This document shows positions 7,174 to 15,440 of a DNA stretch of 36,925 nucleotides, one piece after another; the first letter of the stretch is position 1, and every line of letters begins with the position of its first letter. The translations under genes and the position numbers were made by a program. Source of the stretch: Azonexus sp. (lineage in GTDB: Bacteria; Pseudomonadota; Gammaproteobacteria; Burkholderiales; Rhodocyclaceae); assembly GCA_031260295.1 (NCBI GenBank), contig JAIRKE010000052.1, positions 1 to 36,925 on the forward strand, read 5' to 3'. The notes below the pieces were generated by a model. The model was not told where the DNA came from. It saw only the letters and a list, made by a program, of their open reading frames with translations, and did no database searches.

Positions 7174-8139
7174 TCAGCGTCCGGCGTGGTAGCGGAAGCC
7201 GTCGAGCTTGCCCTTCGGTGTTTGCCGCCCGATGTAGGTCGGGGCCACGGCTTCCAGCGCCGTTGGGTGCCAGGCGGCTGGCAACTGGCAGTCGCCGCCT
7301 TCGCAGACGCTGTCGACCTGTAGCGAACGCAGGTTGTCTGGCGACAGCTTCGGTTTCGGCGCCAGCCACATCAGGCCGGCTTGCAGGTAGGCCAAGCCTT
7401 CGGGCAGGGCGACGATGCGGGCTTTGCTGCCGCACAGCGTAGCGGTGTATTCGACCAGTTCGCGCAGCGTATAGACCTTGGGGCCGACCAGGTCGTAGGT
7501 CTGGCCGCAACTGGCGGTATTGCCGAGGCTATCGACGAAGGCATCGGCAACGTCGGCAACCCACACCGGTTGGAAGCGGGCGTGGCCGAAGCCAAGCGGA
7601 AAGACCGGCGAGGCCTTGAGAACCTTGGCGAACAGGCTGAGGAAGGAATCGCCGAGGCCGAAAACGACCGACGGCCGGAAGATGGTCACGTCGAGTTCGC
7701 CCTGGGCGGCACGGACCATAGCCTCGCCCTCGCTTTTTGAGGCGAGATATTCCGACGGTGCCTTGGGATCGGCCTTGAGCGCGCTCATGTGCAGCAGACG
7801 GCGGACGCCGGCGGCTTTGCAAGCGGCGATGATGGTTTTCGGTAGTTCGACGTGGGCTTCTGCGAAATCGTGGCTGAAGGGGAACTTGACGTCGCGGCTG
7901 TTCAGAATGCCGACCAGGTTGATCACCGCGTCGTGGCCGCGCATCAACTCGGTCAGCGTCTTTTCGCAGCGGATGTCGGCTTCCAGCATGTCCACGCCGG
8001 GTTGCATGATCAGAGCCTTGGTCCGTTCCCGGCGGCGGGTCGGAATGGTCACTTCGATGTCGCGTTGCGACAGACGATTCGTGATGTAGGTACCGATAAA
8101 ACCGCTACCCCCCAGCAGCAAGACCTTTTTGATGTCCAT
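7174..8139 (-). CDS. NDUFA9-like NAD(P)-binding protein (atypical SDR/epimerase fold)
   Basis: This 321-residue extended short-chain dehydrogenase-like protein begins with the dinucleotide-binding LLGGSGFIGTYITNRL (residues 7-22). It continues with DAVINLVGIL (about 71-80) and a region LLHMSALKADPKAPSEYLASKSEGE, where YxxxK is present as Y-L-A-S-K. This matches the complex I NDUFA9 subunit-like family, widespread in betaproteobacteria. Those proteins bind NAD(P)H tightly and are suspected to act as chaperones or redox sensors rather than as classical epimerases. The substrate is unknown. A TAGAAT (reverse strand, 8175-8180) upstream could be a -10 element. cca follows 15 bases downstream. Confidence 0.85.
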   Translation of the reverse strand: MDIKKVLLLGGSGFIGTYITNRLSQRDIEVTIPTRRRERTKALIMQPGVDMLEADIRCEKTLTELMRGHDAVINLVGILNSRDVKFPFSHDFAEAHVELPKTIIAACKAAGVRRLLHMSALKADPKAPSEYLASKSEGEAMVRAAQGELDVTIFRPSVVFGLGDSFLSLFAKVLKASPVFPLGFGHARFQPVWVADVADAFVDSLGNTASCGQTYDLVGPKVYTLRELVEYTATLCGSKARIVALPEGLAYLQAGLMWLAPKPKLSPDNLRSLQVDSVCEGGDCQLPAAWHPTALEAVAPTYIGRQTPKGKLDGFRYHAGR

Positions 8140-8244
8140 CAGGAACCCCGGAAACGAGCTTTTACAAAGGCCCGATTCTACGGCAAATGGGTGCGGCCGG
8201 GCAGTCGTTGCCGGTTGGGGAAGCGCTGAACGAGCAGCAGGGAT

Positions 8245-10320
8245 TTATTCGGTGCCTCCTTGGACGCCGCTTTCTCGCAGAGCCCGGGTGGCGGCCGCCT
8301 CGAACAGACTGCATTGGCCGAGCCGTATGGCTTCGCCGGCACTTAACTGCTGCGTGAGCAACTGCGGGTGGATGGCCAGCGCCAGGTCGAGATCCGGGTT
8401 GAGCAGCAGCGAACGTCCGCTGTACCGGCTTTGCCGGCAGACGCGCAAGGCGCAGCGCTGGCCGGCGACCGGCAGCTCCAGCCAATCGCTTGGTCGGCAA
8501 GGCGGCTGCGGTGCTTGGGCGAGGTCGGCGGCTAGGTCAAGGGTATGCAATACCAGCGTGCCGGCCTTCAGGATGTTAGTCGTCACCGGCGGCAGCGGTC
8601 GCTTGGCCGGCGCCGCTGGGGCGGCGGGTTGCGGCTCGACGGCAGTCCGGCGCAGGGCTTCGCGTTGTCGCGACAAACAGGCGTCGAGAACGCGCGTCCG
8701 ATCATCTGGCGACATCTTCATGCGCTCCATGCCAGTATTGATCACCCGCAACACACTTGGCAGCTCCTGCGCCATGCGTTTGCGGTCGGCCGCTTCCGGC
8801 TTGGGCTGGAAACTCCACAGCAAGGTGTCGAGCGCTTGTACGTGCTGCTGCCAAGCGGGGCTGTCTGGCCCGTCGTGCAGCCAGATTCGCGCGAGCAGGT
8901 GGCGCCAGATGCGTTCGAGGAAACTGCGGATTTCCGCCGCTTCCCGCTCGACCCCCAAGCGGGCGAACAGGGCGTTGACTTCGTGGTCGGCCTGGTCGCG
9001 TCGGTCGAGTTGGGCGAACAGCGGCAGGTAGGCGGCAGCGGCATGGTCGATCGCGCTTTCGCGCTCGTCAATCGCTATCTGTAGTTCGCGCAGCGCCGCC
9101 GCATAGCTGGCGGTGCCGCCGGAGCGATCCTGGCGCAGCGACTTGACGATGGCGGTGAGGCGCTGGCACAGCGGGTGTTGCGCCGAGACGTCGAGCGGCA
9201 GGCCGAGCACAGCGCGGCCGAGAGCGTTGATGAAAAGACGGCAGGGATGTTCAACGTCGGTAAATAGACTGGCGTCCTTGATGGCGATGCGGACGATGCT
9301 GATTTCCAGCGAGGCAACCAGGATTTTCAGGACTTCCGGCAATTCCGGGGCAGCAGCAATGGCTTGGCAGATCATCGCCGCCGAGTCGATCGCCAGGCCT
9401 TCGGCTGAGGTCGGCGGGACGCGCAATTCGTGCGAATTGAGCGGCCGGCGCGGGGCTGCTGCCGGCGGGGCCGGCTGGTCGGCGAACAGGCCGGGCAGTA
9501 GCGTTTCGAGCGCCGGGGCGTTGCTGCTCAGGAAATCATCCTCGACGATAGTCGGCTGTTCGAAGGCTTCGAGACGGAACAGCAGGTTATCGACCGCCGC
9601 TTGGCTGAGCAGTGTTGAAGCGCCGTAGGAGCTGGCGGCAGCGATGTCAAGATTGCCGGACTGACGGGCGAGCAGGCCGGTGCGCAGGGTTTGCGGAGCG
9701 TTCTCGGCACTGCGGACAACCGGGTCGCGCTGAGCGCGCCGCCTTTCCGACGGCTCGATGACGCTGCTCGGCTGACTGGCGACGACGCCAGCTTGATCGA
9801 GGAAATTGTAAACTTCGCCGTAGACCCAGGGCAAACCTTCGCGCAACTGGTTCTCCAGGCAGTCGATCAGGTTCTGTTTTTGGTCCAGCGAACTGGCGTT
9901 GGCGGCCGCGAACATGGCGCGCAGTCCTTCGCTGATGCCGCGTGGGCCGACTGGATTATCCCCGCGCTGCATGTCCGGCCGGCCGAGCAAGCTCATGAAG
10001 CGTTGCTGGGTTTTCCACAACTCGCCGGTGGCGCCTTCCTCGAACAGGCGGCTGGTGACATGATCGAGGAGAATGCCCAGTTCCAGTTCATCGTCGGCGA
10101 TCAGGGTGATGCGCGACGAGGTCAGGCCGCGCGCCTCCTCGCTGAAGCTGCCGCGCTGCGGGTTGTTGACCATCTCGTCGTAGTGCTTGCCGACGCCGTC
10201 GAGCAGCGCCAAGCAGGCCGCTTCCGAAAGCAGGCCGCCGGAACGCAGCAGCCAGCCCAGGCGCTCCAGGTAGTAGGCCCGGCAGTCACGGGTGATTTCG
10301 AAACGATCGGGAGCGGGCAT
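8245..10320 (-). CDS. DUF1631 family protein
   Basis: This is a large, mainly helical cytoplasmic protein of 691 residues. The DUF1631 signature is seen in the N-terminal third: a helix ending KHYDEMVNNPQRG, then SRITLIADDELELGILLDHVTSRLFEE, LWKTQQRFMSLLGRP, and PVGPRGISEGLRAMF, all before about residue 150. The middle is variable. Conserved-looking blocks return at about 320-560 with many charged helices. The C-terminus (about 580-691) looks more beta-rich. No enzyme motif or membrane segment is visible. Some old database entries call such proteins thymidine phosphorylase, which nothing in this sequence supports. A good sigma-70 promoter lies 112 bases upstream, so the gene can be expressed apart from slt. 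Confidence 0.8.
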   Translation of the reverse strand: MPAPDRFEITRDCRAYYLERLGWLLRSGGLLSEAACLALLDGVGKHYDEMVNNPQRGSFSEEARGLTSSRITLIADDELELGILLDHVTSRLFEEGATGELWKTQQRFMSLLGRPDMQRGDNPVGPRGISEGLRAMFAAANASSLDQKQNLIDCLENQLREGLPWVYGEVYNFLDQAGVVASQPSSVIEPSERRRAQRDPVVRSAENAPQTLRTGLLARQSGNLDIAAASSYGASTLLSQAAVDNLLFRLEAFEQPTIVEDDFLSSNAPALETLLPGLFADQPAPPAAAPRRPLNSHELRVPPTSAEGLAIDSAAMICQAIAAAPELPEVLKILVASLEISIVRIAIKDASLFTDVEHPCRLFINALGRAVLGLPLDVSAQHPLCQRLTAIVKSLRQDRSGGTASYAAALRELQIAIDERESAIDHAAAAYLPLFAQLDRRDQADHEVNALFARLGVEREAAEIRSFLERIWRHLLARIWLHDGPDSPAWQQHVQALDTLLWSFQPKPEAADRKRMAQELPSVLRVINTGMERMKMSPDDRTRVLDACLSRQREALRRTAVEPQPAAPAAPAKRPLPPVTTNILKAGTLVLHTLDLAADLAQAPQPPCRPSDWLELPVAGQRCALRVCRQSRYSGRSLLLNPDLDLALAIHPQLLTQQLSAGEAIRLGQCSLFEAAATRALRESGVQGGTE

Positions 10321-10431
10321 GATGGGCAGCGCGGGCGTGGTCAGAACGGTCGAGTGTCGATCGAGATGGCGATTGCCTGCTGGCGGTCTCTCGCGTTCCG
10401 GGTAAAGGCAGCGGCCAGCCGGCCGACCATC

Positions 10432-10460
10432 AGTCTAACCCTCGTCGGCGGTGCTGGCAA
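10432..10460 (-). promoter_or_regulatory. Sigma-70-type promoter for the DUF1631 gene
   Basis: On the minus strand, TTGCCA (10455-10460) and TAGACT (10432-10437) are spaced by exactly 17 bases. Transcription would begin near 10425, giving a leader of about 100 bases before the start at 10320. It lies just past the stop of slt. Confidence 0.6.
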
Positions 10461-10473
10461 AGGGGGTGGCGGC

Positions 10474-12417
10474 TCACGGCAGGTCGGCATCCTTCATCGG
10501 CTGGGCGCTGGCCGGCTGGACGGTACCGAGGCGGGCTTTCAGCGAATCGGGCTTGCCGTTGAACAAGGTCGAATAATAGACGGCGTTGCTCATCACTTTC
10601 TTCACGTAGTCGCGGGTTTCGCTGAACGGAATGGTCTCGGCGTAGATCGCCCCTTCCAGCGCTTGTTCGGCGGGGCGCCAGCGCTTGGCCCGGCCGGGGC
10701 CGGCGTTGTAGGCGGCGGAAGCGAGCACCGGGTGGTTGTCGAGATTCTCCATGACTAGGCGCATGTAGCTGGTACCCAGCAGCAGGTTGGTCTCGGTGTC
10801 GTTGACGCGTCCGTGGTGGTAGTCGCGCAGGCCGATTTTGTTCGCCACCCATTTGGCGGTGGCCGGCATCAGCTGCATCAAGCCGGAGGCACCGGCCGAC
10901 GACTTGGCGTTGGTGACGAAACGGCTTTCCTGGCGCATCAGGCCGTATACCCAGGCATCGTCGAGCGTCTGGTTGCGGGCGGCGGCGCGGACCTGCTCGT
11001 CGTAGGGGGCGAGGAAGCGTAGCGTGTAATCGTGCTCGTCGCGGGTACGCTCGGCGGTGTTGATGGCGCGGTCCCAAATCTGGTTGTGCCGGGCCAGTTC
11101 GGCAGCAGCCAGCAATTGCCGGTCATTCATACCACGTAGCGACCAGTTCCACTCACGCACCCCCTCGATGCGCATGTTCAGGCGCAGGAAGGCGAGCGCC
11201 CGGCGCAAGCCGGGATTGTCCTTGGCCTCGCGCAATTCCTCGGCCGATGGGGCGCGGGCGCGCGGCGGCGGCGTCACACTGCGGCCGAGTTCCTCGTCGG
11301 CCAGATTACCGTAGAAATTGGCCTGACCGGTGATGCGGGCGAACAGCGCGTCGGCCTCGGCGGTCTGGCCGCCAGCCTTGTACGCCCGGCCGAGCCAGTA
11401 AATCCATTCGGGTCGCGCCGCCAGTTCGGCCGGCATTGCCTGGATGGTGTTGCGCACGTTACTCCAATCCAGTTTGCGCAGGGCGGCGCGCACTTTCCAC
11501 TGGAATCCTTCATCGGACAGCGGGGCGGAACCGGCGCGGGCGTACCAGTCGAGCGCTTCCGGTAGGTGGCGGCGGGCGCCCTGCTGGGCGATCTGGCTCC
11601 AGGCCCATTCCCGTTCCGACGGGTGCAGCAGGGCCTGGCGCTTCTCCAGTTCGTTGGCGGCCAGGCGCGGATCACTGACGGCCAGGCGCTGGATGGCGAT
11701 GGCGACCAACTCGCGCAAGGTCCGTTTGTCCTGCCAGCGAGCCGGCAGCTTGGCCAACTGAGCTTGCGGGCCGGCGATGGTCAACTCGTAGCGGCGGCCG
11801 TCCGGCATCTGGCTTTCCGGCAGATAGTTCAGCGTGGCCCGCGCCGGCCCCGTCCGTCCGGCCTCGAGCTGGCGGCGCATGCGATTCCAGACGTCGTCAA
11901 CACCGACCCGCTGGGCGCGGACCAGCGCGTCGAGCAGCGGCTGGCAGGCGGCCGGGGGATCGAGCATCTCCCGCCACAGGTGCTCGACCTCGTCGAGCAT
12001 GCTGCGGTCGCCGCGGGCCAGGCGGGCCTGCTGGTAGAGGCAAGTGACTTCGGGTTCCGGCGCCAACAGCTTCGGATATTCGCGCTCCACCTCGCTCCAC
12101 TGGGAGCGCTTGCCGAGCCAGCGAATCCAGTCGGCGCGCAGGCGCTCGGCGACCGAACTGCCTTCCTGGCGGGCGAGGAAGGCGCGCAGCGCTTCACTGT
12201 CCCCATCGTCTATGCGCATGCGCAACTGGTAATTCTCGACGTAGGCGGCCAGCTCGTGATTGCCAATGCGGGCGGCGGCATTGTCCAGGCGGATGCGGTC
12301 GCCGTTGCGGAAAGCGTCGCGAGCGGTCAGGAAAATATCGTCGCGCCCCTCCTGGGCGACGCCGGGCAGGGACAGGAACAGGCTGGCAAGGCCGGCGAGG
12401 ACGAGTGGTAACTTCAT
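10474..12417 (-). CDS. slt: Soluble lytic murein transglycosylase
   Basis: This periplasmic enzyme (647 residues) cleaves the MurNAc-GlcNAc bond of peptidoglycan, forming 1,6-anhydro-MurNAc. The start at 12417 gives a signal peptide (MKLPLVLAGLASLFLSLPGVAQ, with cleavage after VAQ likely). The frame stays open upstream, but that part reads as antisense of the neighbouring gene. Residues about 25-440 form the helical superhelix (U/L domains) typical of Slt70. The catalytic domain follows: YGLMRQESRF with the catalytic glutamate at about E497, GASGLMQLMPATA, NLLLGTSYM, and AAYNAGPGRAKRW. The C-terminal IPFSETRDYVKKV is typical. Only 14 bases separate its start from that of the divergent cyclo-ligase gene, and no strong Shine-Dalgarno is visible. 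Confidence 0.92.
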   Translation of the reverse strand: MKLPLVLAGLASLFLSLPGVAQEGRDDIFLTARDAFRNGDRIRLDNAAARIGNHELAAYVENYQLRMRIDDGDSEALRAFLARQEGSSVAERLRADWIRWLGKRSQWSEVEREYPKLLAPEPEVTCLYQQARLARGDRSMLDEVEHLWREMLDPPAACQPLLDALVRAQRVGVDDVWNRMRRQLEAGRTGPARATLNYLPESQMPDGRRYELTIAGPQAQLAKLPARWQDKRTLRELVAIAIQRLAVSDPRLAANELEKRQALLHPSEREWAWSQIAQQGARRHLPEALDWYARAGSAPLSDEGFQWKVRAALRKLDWSNVRNTIQAMPAELAARPEWIYWLGRAYKAGGQTAEADALFARITGQANFYGNLADEELGRSVTPPPRARAPSAEELREAKDNPGLRRALAFLRLNMRIEGVREWNWSLRGMNDRQLLAAAELARHNQIWDRAINTAERTRDEHDYTLRFLAPYDEQVRAAARNQTLDDAWVYGLMRQESRFVTNAKSSAGASGLMQLMPATAKWVANKIGLRDYHHGRVNDTETNLLLGTSYMRLVMENLDNHPVLASAAYNAGPGRAKRWRPAEQALEGAIYAETIPFSETRDYVKKVMSNAVYYSTLFNGKPDSLKARLGTVQPASAQPMKDADLP

Positions 12418-12431
12418 GTTAGATTTGATTG

Positions 12432-13022
12432 ATGGTTGGGGTATTGAGCAAGACAAATGAGAATAGCACGGCCTGGAAACAGGCGTTGCGGCGCGATATG
12501 GCGGCCCGCCGGGCGGCGCTCGCTGCGGCCGAACATGCCGCCGCCTCGGCGCGCATCGTCGGCCACCTGTTGGCCGTCCTGGCGCCACCGCAAGTGGTCG
12601 CTTTCTGCTGGCCGATCAAGCATGAGCCGGATGTCCGGGCGATCGTCGCGCACTGGCGGCAGGCCGGGAGCCGTGCTGCCCTGCCGGTGGTGGTCGGCGC
12701 TGCGCAGCCGCTGGCCTTTCGCGAATGGTCCGACGCGACGCCGCTGCAGGCTGACCGCTACGGCATTCCGACACCGGCCGCCGGCGACTGGCTGATTCCC
12801 GACCTGATCCTGCTGCCGCTCAACGGCTTCGACGCGGCCGGCTACCGCTTGGGCTACGGCGGCGGCTATTTCGACCGCACCCTGGCCACGCTCAGGCCGC
12901 GGCCGCTGGCGGTCGGCGTCGGCTTCGAAATCAACCGCCTGCCGAGTATCCGTCCCGAGGCGCACGACCAGCGGCTCGACTGGATCGTCACCGAGGCCGG
13001 CGCGTTCAAGCCGGTCGTCTGA
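12432..13022 (+). CDS. 5-formyltetrahydrofolate cyclo-ligase
   Basis: This cytoplasmic enzyme of 196 residues makes 5,10-methenyltetrahydrofolate from 5-formyltetrahydrofolate with ATP (one-carbon metabolism; bacterial gene names include ygfA/fau). The N-terminal KQALRRDMAARRAAL and the C-terminal LLPLNGFDAAGYRLGYGGGYFDRTL are diagnostic. The glycine-rich loop GYGGGYFDR forms the nucleotide and phosphate site. FCWPIKHEPDVR is also typical. I took ATG 12432 as the start; an adjacent TTG at 12429 and a TTG at 12444 are alternatives. There is no clear Shine-Dalgarno. The gene is divergent from slt, an arrangement common in betaproteobacteria. Its last 17 bases overlap the end of the convergent 95-residue membrane protein gene. 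Confidence 0.9.
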   Translation: MVGVLSKTNENSTAWKQALRRDMAARRAALAAAEHAAASARIVGHLLAVLAPPQVVAFCWPIKHEPDVRAIVAHWRQAGSRAALPVVVGAAQPLAFREWSDATPLQADRYGIPTPAAGDWLIPDLILLPLNGFDAAGYRLGYGGGYFDRTLATLRPRPLAVGVGFEINRLPSIRPEAHDQRLDWIVTEAGAFKPVV

Positions 13023-13293
13023 AGGCAAAGGCGGCGAGCGCGAAGCAGGCGCCGGCGAACGCCGCCAGCAGGGCCTGGCGCGGGTCGTGAAGGCCGGTGT
13101 GCAAGGTCAGTTGCAGCGTATAGGCATGATGCAGGGCGAGCAGCAGCGAGCCGACGGTCAGCGCCATCCAGGCCCACCGCCGGGCGGGCGGCTGGTCAGG
13201 GAGCAAACTGCATCCGATGCCCAGCCCGGCGACGAGAGCTTGGGTTCCGAGCGCCGCGCACAAGGCCCAGACGGTCAGCGTGTAACCGTTCAT
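13006..13293 (-). CDS. Small membrane protein of unknown function
   Basis: This 95-residue protein is not one I recognise. It has three hydrophobic segments: about 5-30 (LTVWALCAALGTQALVAGLG), 40-62 (WAWMALTVGSLLLALHHAY) and 74-92 (ALLAAFAGACFALAAFAF). Charged loops lie between them and an RR sits near the C-terminus, so it is probably an inner-membrane protein. Its ATG overlaps the stop of the patB-type lyase gene by 4 bases (ATGA), which strongly suggests it is the third cistron of the cysK-patB operon. Coding is supported by this coupling and by the sensible membrane topology. It overlaps the end of the cyclo-ligase gene by 17 bases on the opposite strand. Confidence 0.65.
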   Translation of the reverse strand: MNGYTLTVWALCAALGTQALVAGLGIGCSLLPDQPPARRWAWMALTVGSLLLALHHAYTLQLTLHTGLHDPRQALLAAFAGACFALAAFAFRRPA

Positions 13294-14420
13294 GCCACTT
13301 GGCAGGCCGTGGTGAAACGGCGCAAGGCTTCGTCCAAGGTGGCACGCGGGCAGCCGAAATTGAGGCGTAGCCAGCCAGGGGTACCGAAGTCAGTGCCATC
13401 CGACAGGCCCAGGCCGTGCGCCTCGAAGTGCTGGGCCGGAGCGGCCAGGCCGAGGCCGCGGACGTCGATCCAAGCGAGATAGGTGGCCTCCACCGGACTC
13501 ATGCTGACCTTCGGGCAGGCGGCCACGGTCGCCGCCACGCGGTCGCGGTTGCCGGCCAAGTAGGCGATCAACTCGCGCCGCCAGGCTTCGCCGTCGCGAT
13601 AGGCGGCCTCGCAGGCAGTCAGTCCGAGCACGTTGACGTGCGGCACGATGCCCTCCATGGCGTGGCGAAAGTGGCGGCGCAACGCGGCATCGGGAATTAC
13701 CGCCAGGGCGCAGCCCAGTCCGGGAATATTGAAGGTCTTCGACGGCGCGAGCAGCGTGATGCTGCGTCGGGCGGCATCGGGCGACAGGCTGGCGAAGGGA
13801 ATGTGCCGTTTGTCGTTGTCGAGGATCAGGCCGCAGTGGATTTCGTCGGAACAGACGATCAGGTCGCGCTCGGCGGCGAAGTCGGCCAATGCCCGCAACT
13901 CGTTTTCCTGCCAGCAGCGACCGACCGGATTGTGCGGATGGCAGAGCAGGAACAGCCGAGCGCCCTCGCCCGCCGCCGTTGCCAGGGCGGTCAGATCCCA
14001 CTGCCAGCGGCCATCCCGACGAACCAAGTCGACTTGTCTCAGCGGCCGGCCGGAGAGGCGCGGTGCCGACAGGAAGGGCGGATAGACTGGCGTTGCCGTC
14101 AGCACCTCGCCCTCGACGGCGCGACAGGCGATGTTCAGGCCGCTGACCAGGCCGGGCAGCCAGACGATCCAGTTGGCATCGATGGCCCAGCCGTATTCAC
14201 CGGCCAGATGCTCGACGACTGCGGCTTCAAGCGATGGCCAGGGCTCACCGTAACCGAATACACCGGCGTTGACGCGGCGCCGCAGCGCCGCGAGCACCGC
14301 CGGCGGCGCTGCGAAATCCATGTCGGCGACCCACAGCGGTAGGATGTCGCGGCCGGCGTACTTGCCCCATTTGACCGAATCGGTGCCGCGTCGGTCGAGC
14401 GGTGTATCGAAAATGCTCAT
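13290..14420 (-). CDS. MalY/PatB-type C-S lyase (cystathionine beta-lyase-like aminotransferase)
   Basis: This PLP-dependent fold-type I enzyme (376 residues) belongs to the MalY/PatB group, whose members cleave C-S bonds of cystathionine or cysteine conjugates to thiol, pyruvate and ammonia. Diagnostic features are the N-terminal [18 protein letters not shown] and [16 protein letters not shown]. Further on are the substrate and PLP segments [11 protein letters not shown] (160-170) and [10 protein letters not shown] (191-200). The Schiff-base lysine is K228 in [12 protein letters not shown]. The start overlaps the cysK stop by ATGA, so it is coupled to cysteine synthase. The pairing suggests cysteine/homocysteine interconversion or sulfide recycling. 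Whether cystathionine is the true substrate cannot be told from sequence. Confidence 0.88.
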   Translation of the reverse strand: MSIFDTPLDRRGTDSVKWGKYAGRDILPLWVADMDFAAPPAVLAALRRRVNAGVFGYGEPWPSLEAAVVEHLAGEYGWAIDANWIVWLPGLVSGLNIACRAVEGEVLTATPVYPPFLSAPRLSGRPLRQVDLVRRDGRWQWDLTALATAAGEGARLFLLCHPHNPVGRCWQENELRALADFAAERDLIVCSDEIHCGLILDNDKRHIPFASLSPDAARRSITLLAPSKTFNIPGLGCALAVIPDAALRRHFRHAMEGIVPHVNVLGLTACEAAYRDGEAWRRELIAYLAGNRDRVAATVAACPKVSMSPVEATYLAWIDVRGLGLAAPAQHFEAHGLGLSDGTDFGTPGWLRLNFGCPRATLDEALRRFTTACQVA

Positions 14421-15349
14421 ACGCCGAGATGTTGGTAGAGGGCGGTCGACAGGTAGCGTTCGCCGTAGGACGGGATCACGACGATGATCAGCTTGCCGGC
14501 ATTCTCTGGCCGTCGTGCCAGCTCCAGCGCAGCCCAGGTGGCGGCGCCGGAGGAAATGCCGACCAGCAGCCCCTCCTCCGTCGCCATGCGGCGGGCGATG
14601 GCGAAGGCGTCGTCATTGGTGACGCGGATCACCTCGTCGTAGATCGCGGTATTCAGTATCTTCGGAACAAAACCGGCGCCGAGCCCCTGGATCAAGTGCG
14701 GGCCCTTGGCGCCGCCGGACAGCACCGGTGAGGTGTCGGGTTCGACGGCGATGATGCGCACGCCGGGTTTTCTCGCCTTGAGCACTTCGCCGACGCCGGT
14801 CACAGTGCCGCCGGTGCCAACGCCGGCAACGAAAATGTCCACTTGGCCGTCGGTGTCGCGCCAAACCTCCTCGGCCGTGGTGTTGCGGTGCACCTCGGGA
14901 TTGGCCGGATTTTCAAACTGCTGCGGGATGAAATATTTCGCATCGCTTTCGGCCAGAGCCTGGGCTTTGGCGATGGCGCCGCCGATGCCTTCCGCTCCCG
15001 GCGTCAGGATCAGTTCGGCGCCGTAGGCCAGCAACAGCAGCTTGCGCTCGCGGCTCATGGTTTCCGGCATCACGAAAGCGGCCTTGATGCCGCGTGCGGC
15101 GCAGACCATCGCCAGGCCGATGCCGGTATTGCCCGAGGTCGGTTCCAGCACCACGGTATCGGGGCCGATCTTGCCGGCGGCGATGGCGGTGTCGAGCATC
15201 GATACCGCGATACGGTCCTTGACGCTGTGGCCTGGGTTGAAATATTCCAGCTTGGCGACGACGGTAGCGGCACAGCCGGCGGTGATGCGGTTGAGCTTGA
15301 CCAGCGGCGTGTTGCCGACCAGTTCGGTAACGTTATTGGCGATTTTCAT
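14417..15349 (-). CDS. cysK: Cysteine synthase A (O-acetylserine sulfhydrylase)
   Basis: This PLP enzyme makes L-cysteine from O-acetylserine and sulfide in the cytoplasm. At 310 residues it has normal length. Visible landmarks are [13 protein letters not shown] at the N-terminus, the Schiff-base K44 in [10 protein letters not shown], and the substrate loop [11 protein letters not shown] (about 70-80). The phosphate-binding [16 protein letters not shown] and the C-terminal [12 protein letters not shown] with serine near the PLP ring nitrogen are also present. The CysK rather than CysM assignment rests on overall similarity of the N-terminal half and is fairly firm. A Shine-Dalgarno GGAG lies 9 bases before the start, and a promoter was found at 15378-15405. 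It leads the cysK-patB-membrane protein operon. Confidence 0.93.
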   Translation of the reverse strand: MKIANNVTELVGNTPLVKLNRITAGCAATVVAKLEYFNPGHSVKDRIAVSMLDTAIAAGKIGPDTVVLEPTSGNTGIGLAMVCAARGIKAAFVMPETMSRERKLLLLAYGAELILTPGAEGIGGAIAKAQALAESDAKYFIPQQFENPANPEVHRNTTAEEVWRDTDGQVDIFVAGVGTGGTVTGVGEVLKARKPGVRIIAVEPDTSPVLSGGAKGPHLIQGLGAGFVPKILNTAIYDEVIRVTNDDAFAIARRMATEEGLLVGISSGAATWAALELARRPENAGKLIIVVIPSYGERYLSTALYQHLGV

Positions 15350-15377
15350 GGTCGTTTCTCCGGGAAATGATGACGGC

Positions 15378-15405
15378 AGTCTAGGCCGCCCACCCGGGTA
15401 GACAA
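15378..15405 (-). promoter_or_regulatory. Sigma-70-type promoter for cysK
   Basis: On the minus strand, TTGTCT (15400-15405) and TAGACT (15378-15383) are spaced by 16 bases, about 30 bases before the cysK start. An A/T-rich tract (minus-strand T-rich, 15404-15425) lies upstream, as an UP element might. Confidence 0.55.
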
Positions 15406-15440
15406 AGAAGAAAAAGACAAATTCATATTGCCGTTAGCGA

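Noticed and set aside
5804..7510. 568-residue minus-strand open frame over cca
   Set aside because: It is in another frame of the same strand as cca, extremely Arg/Pro-rich and without domains; cca is certain.
12418..12588. Upstream extension of the slt frame
   Set aside because: The extra 57 residues are the antisense of the cyclo-ligase gene and would mask the slt signal peptide.
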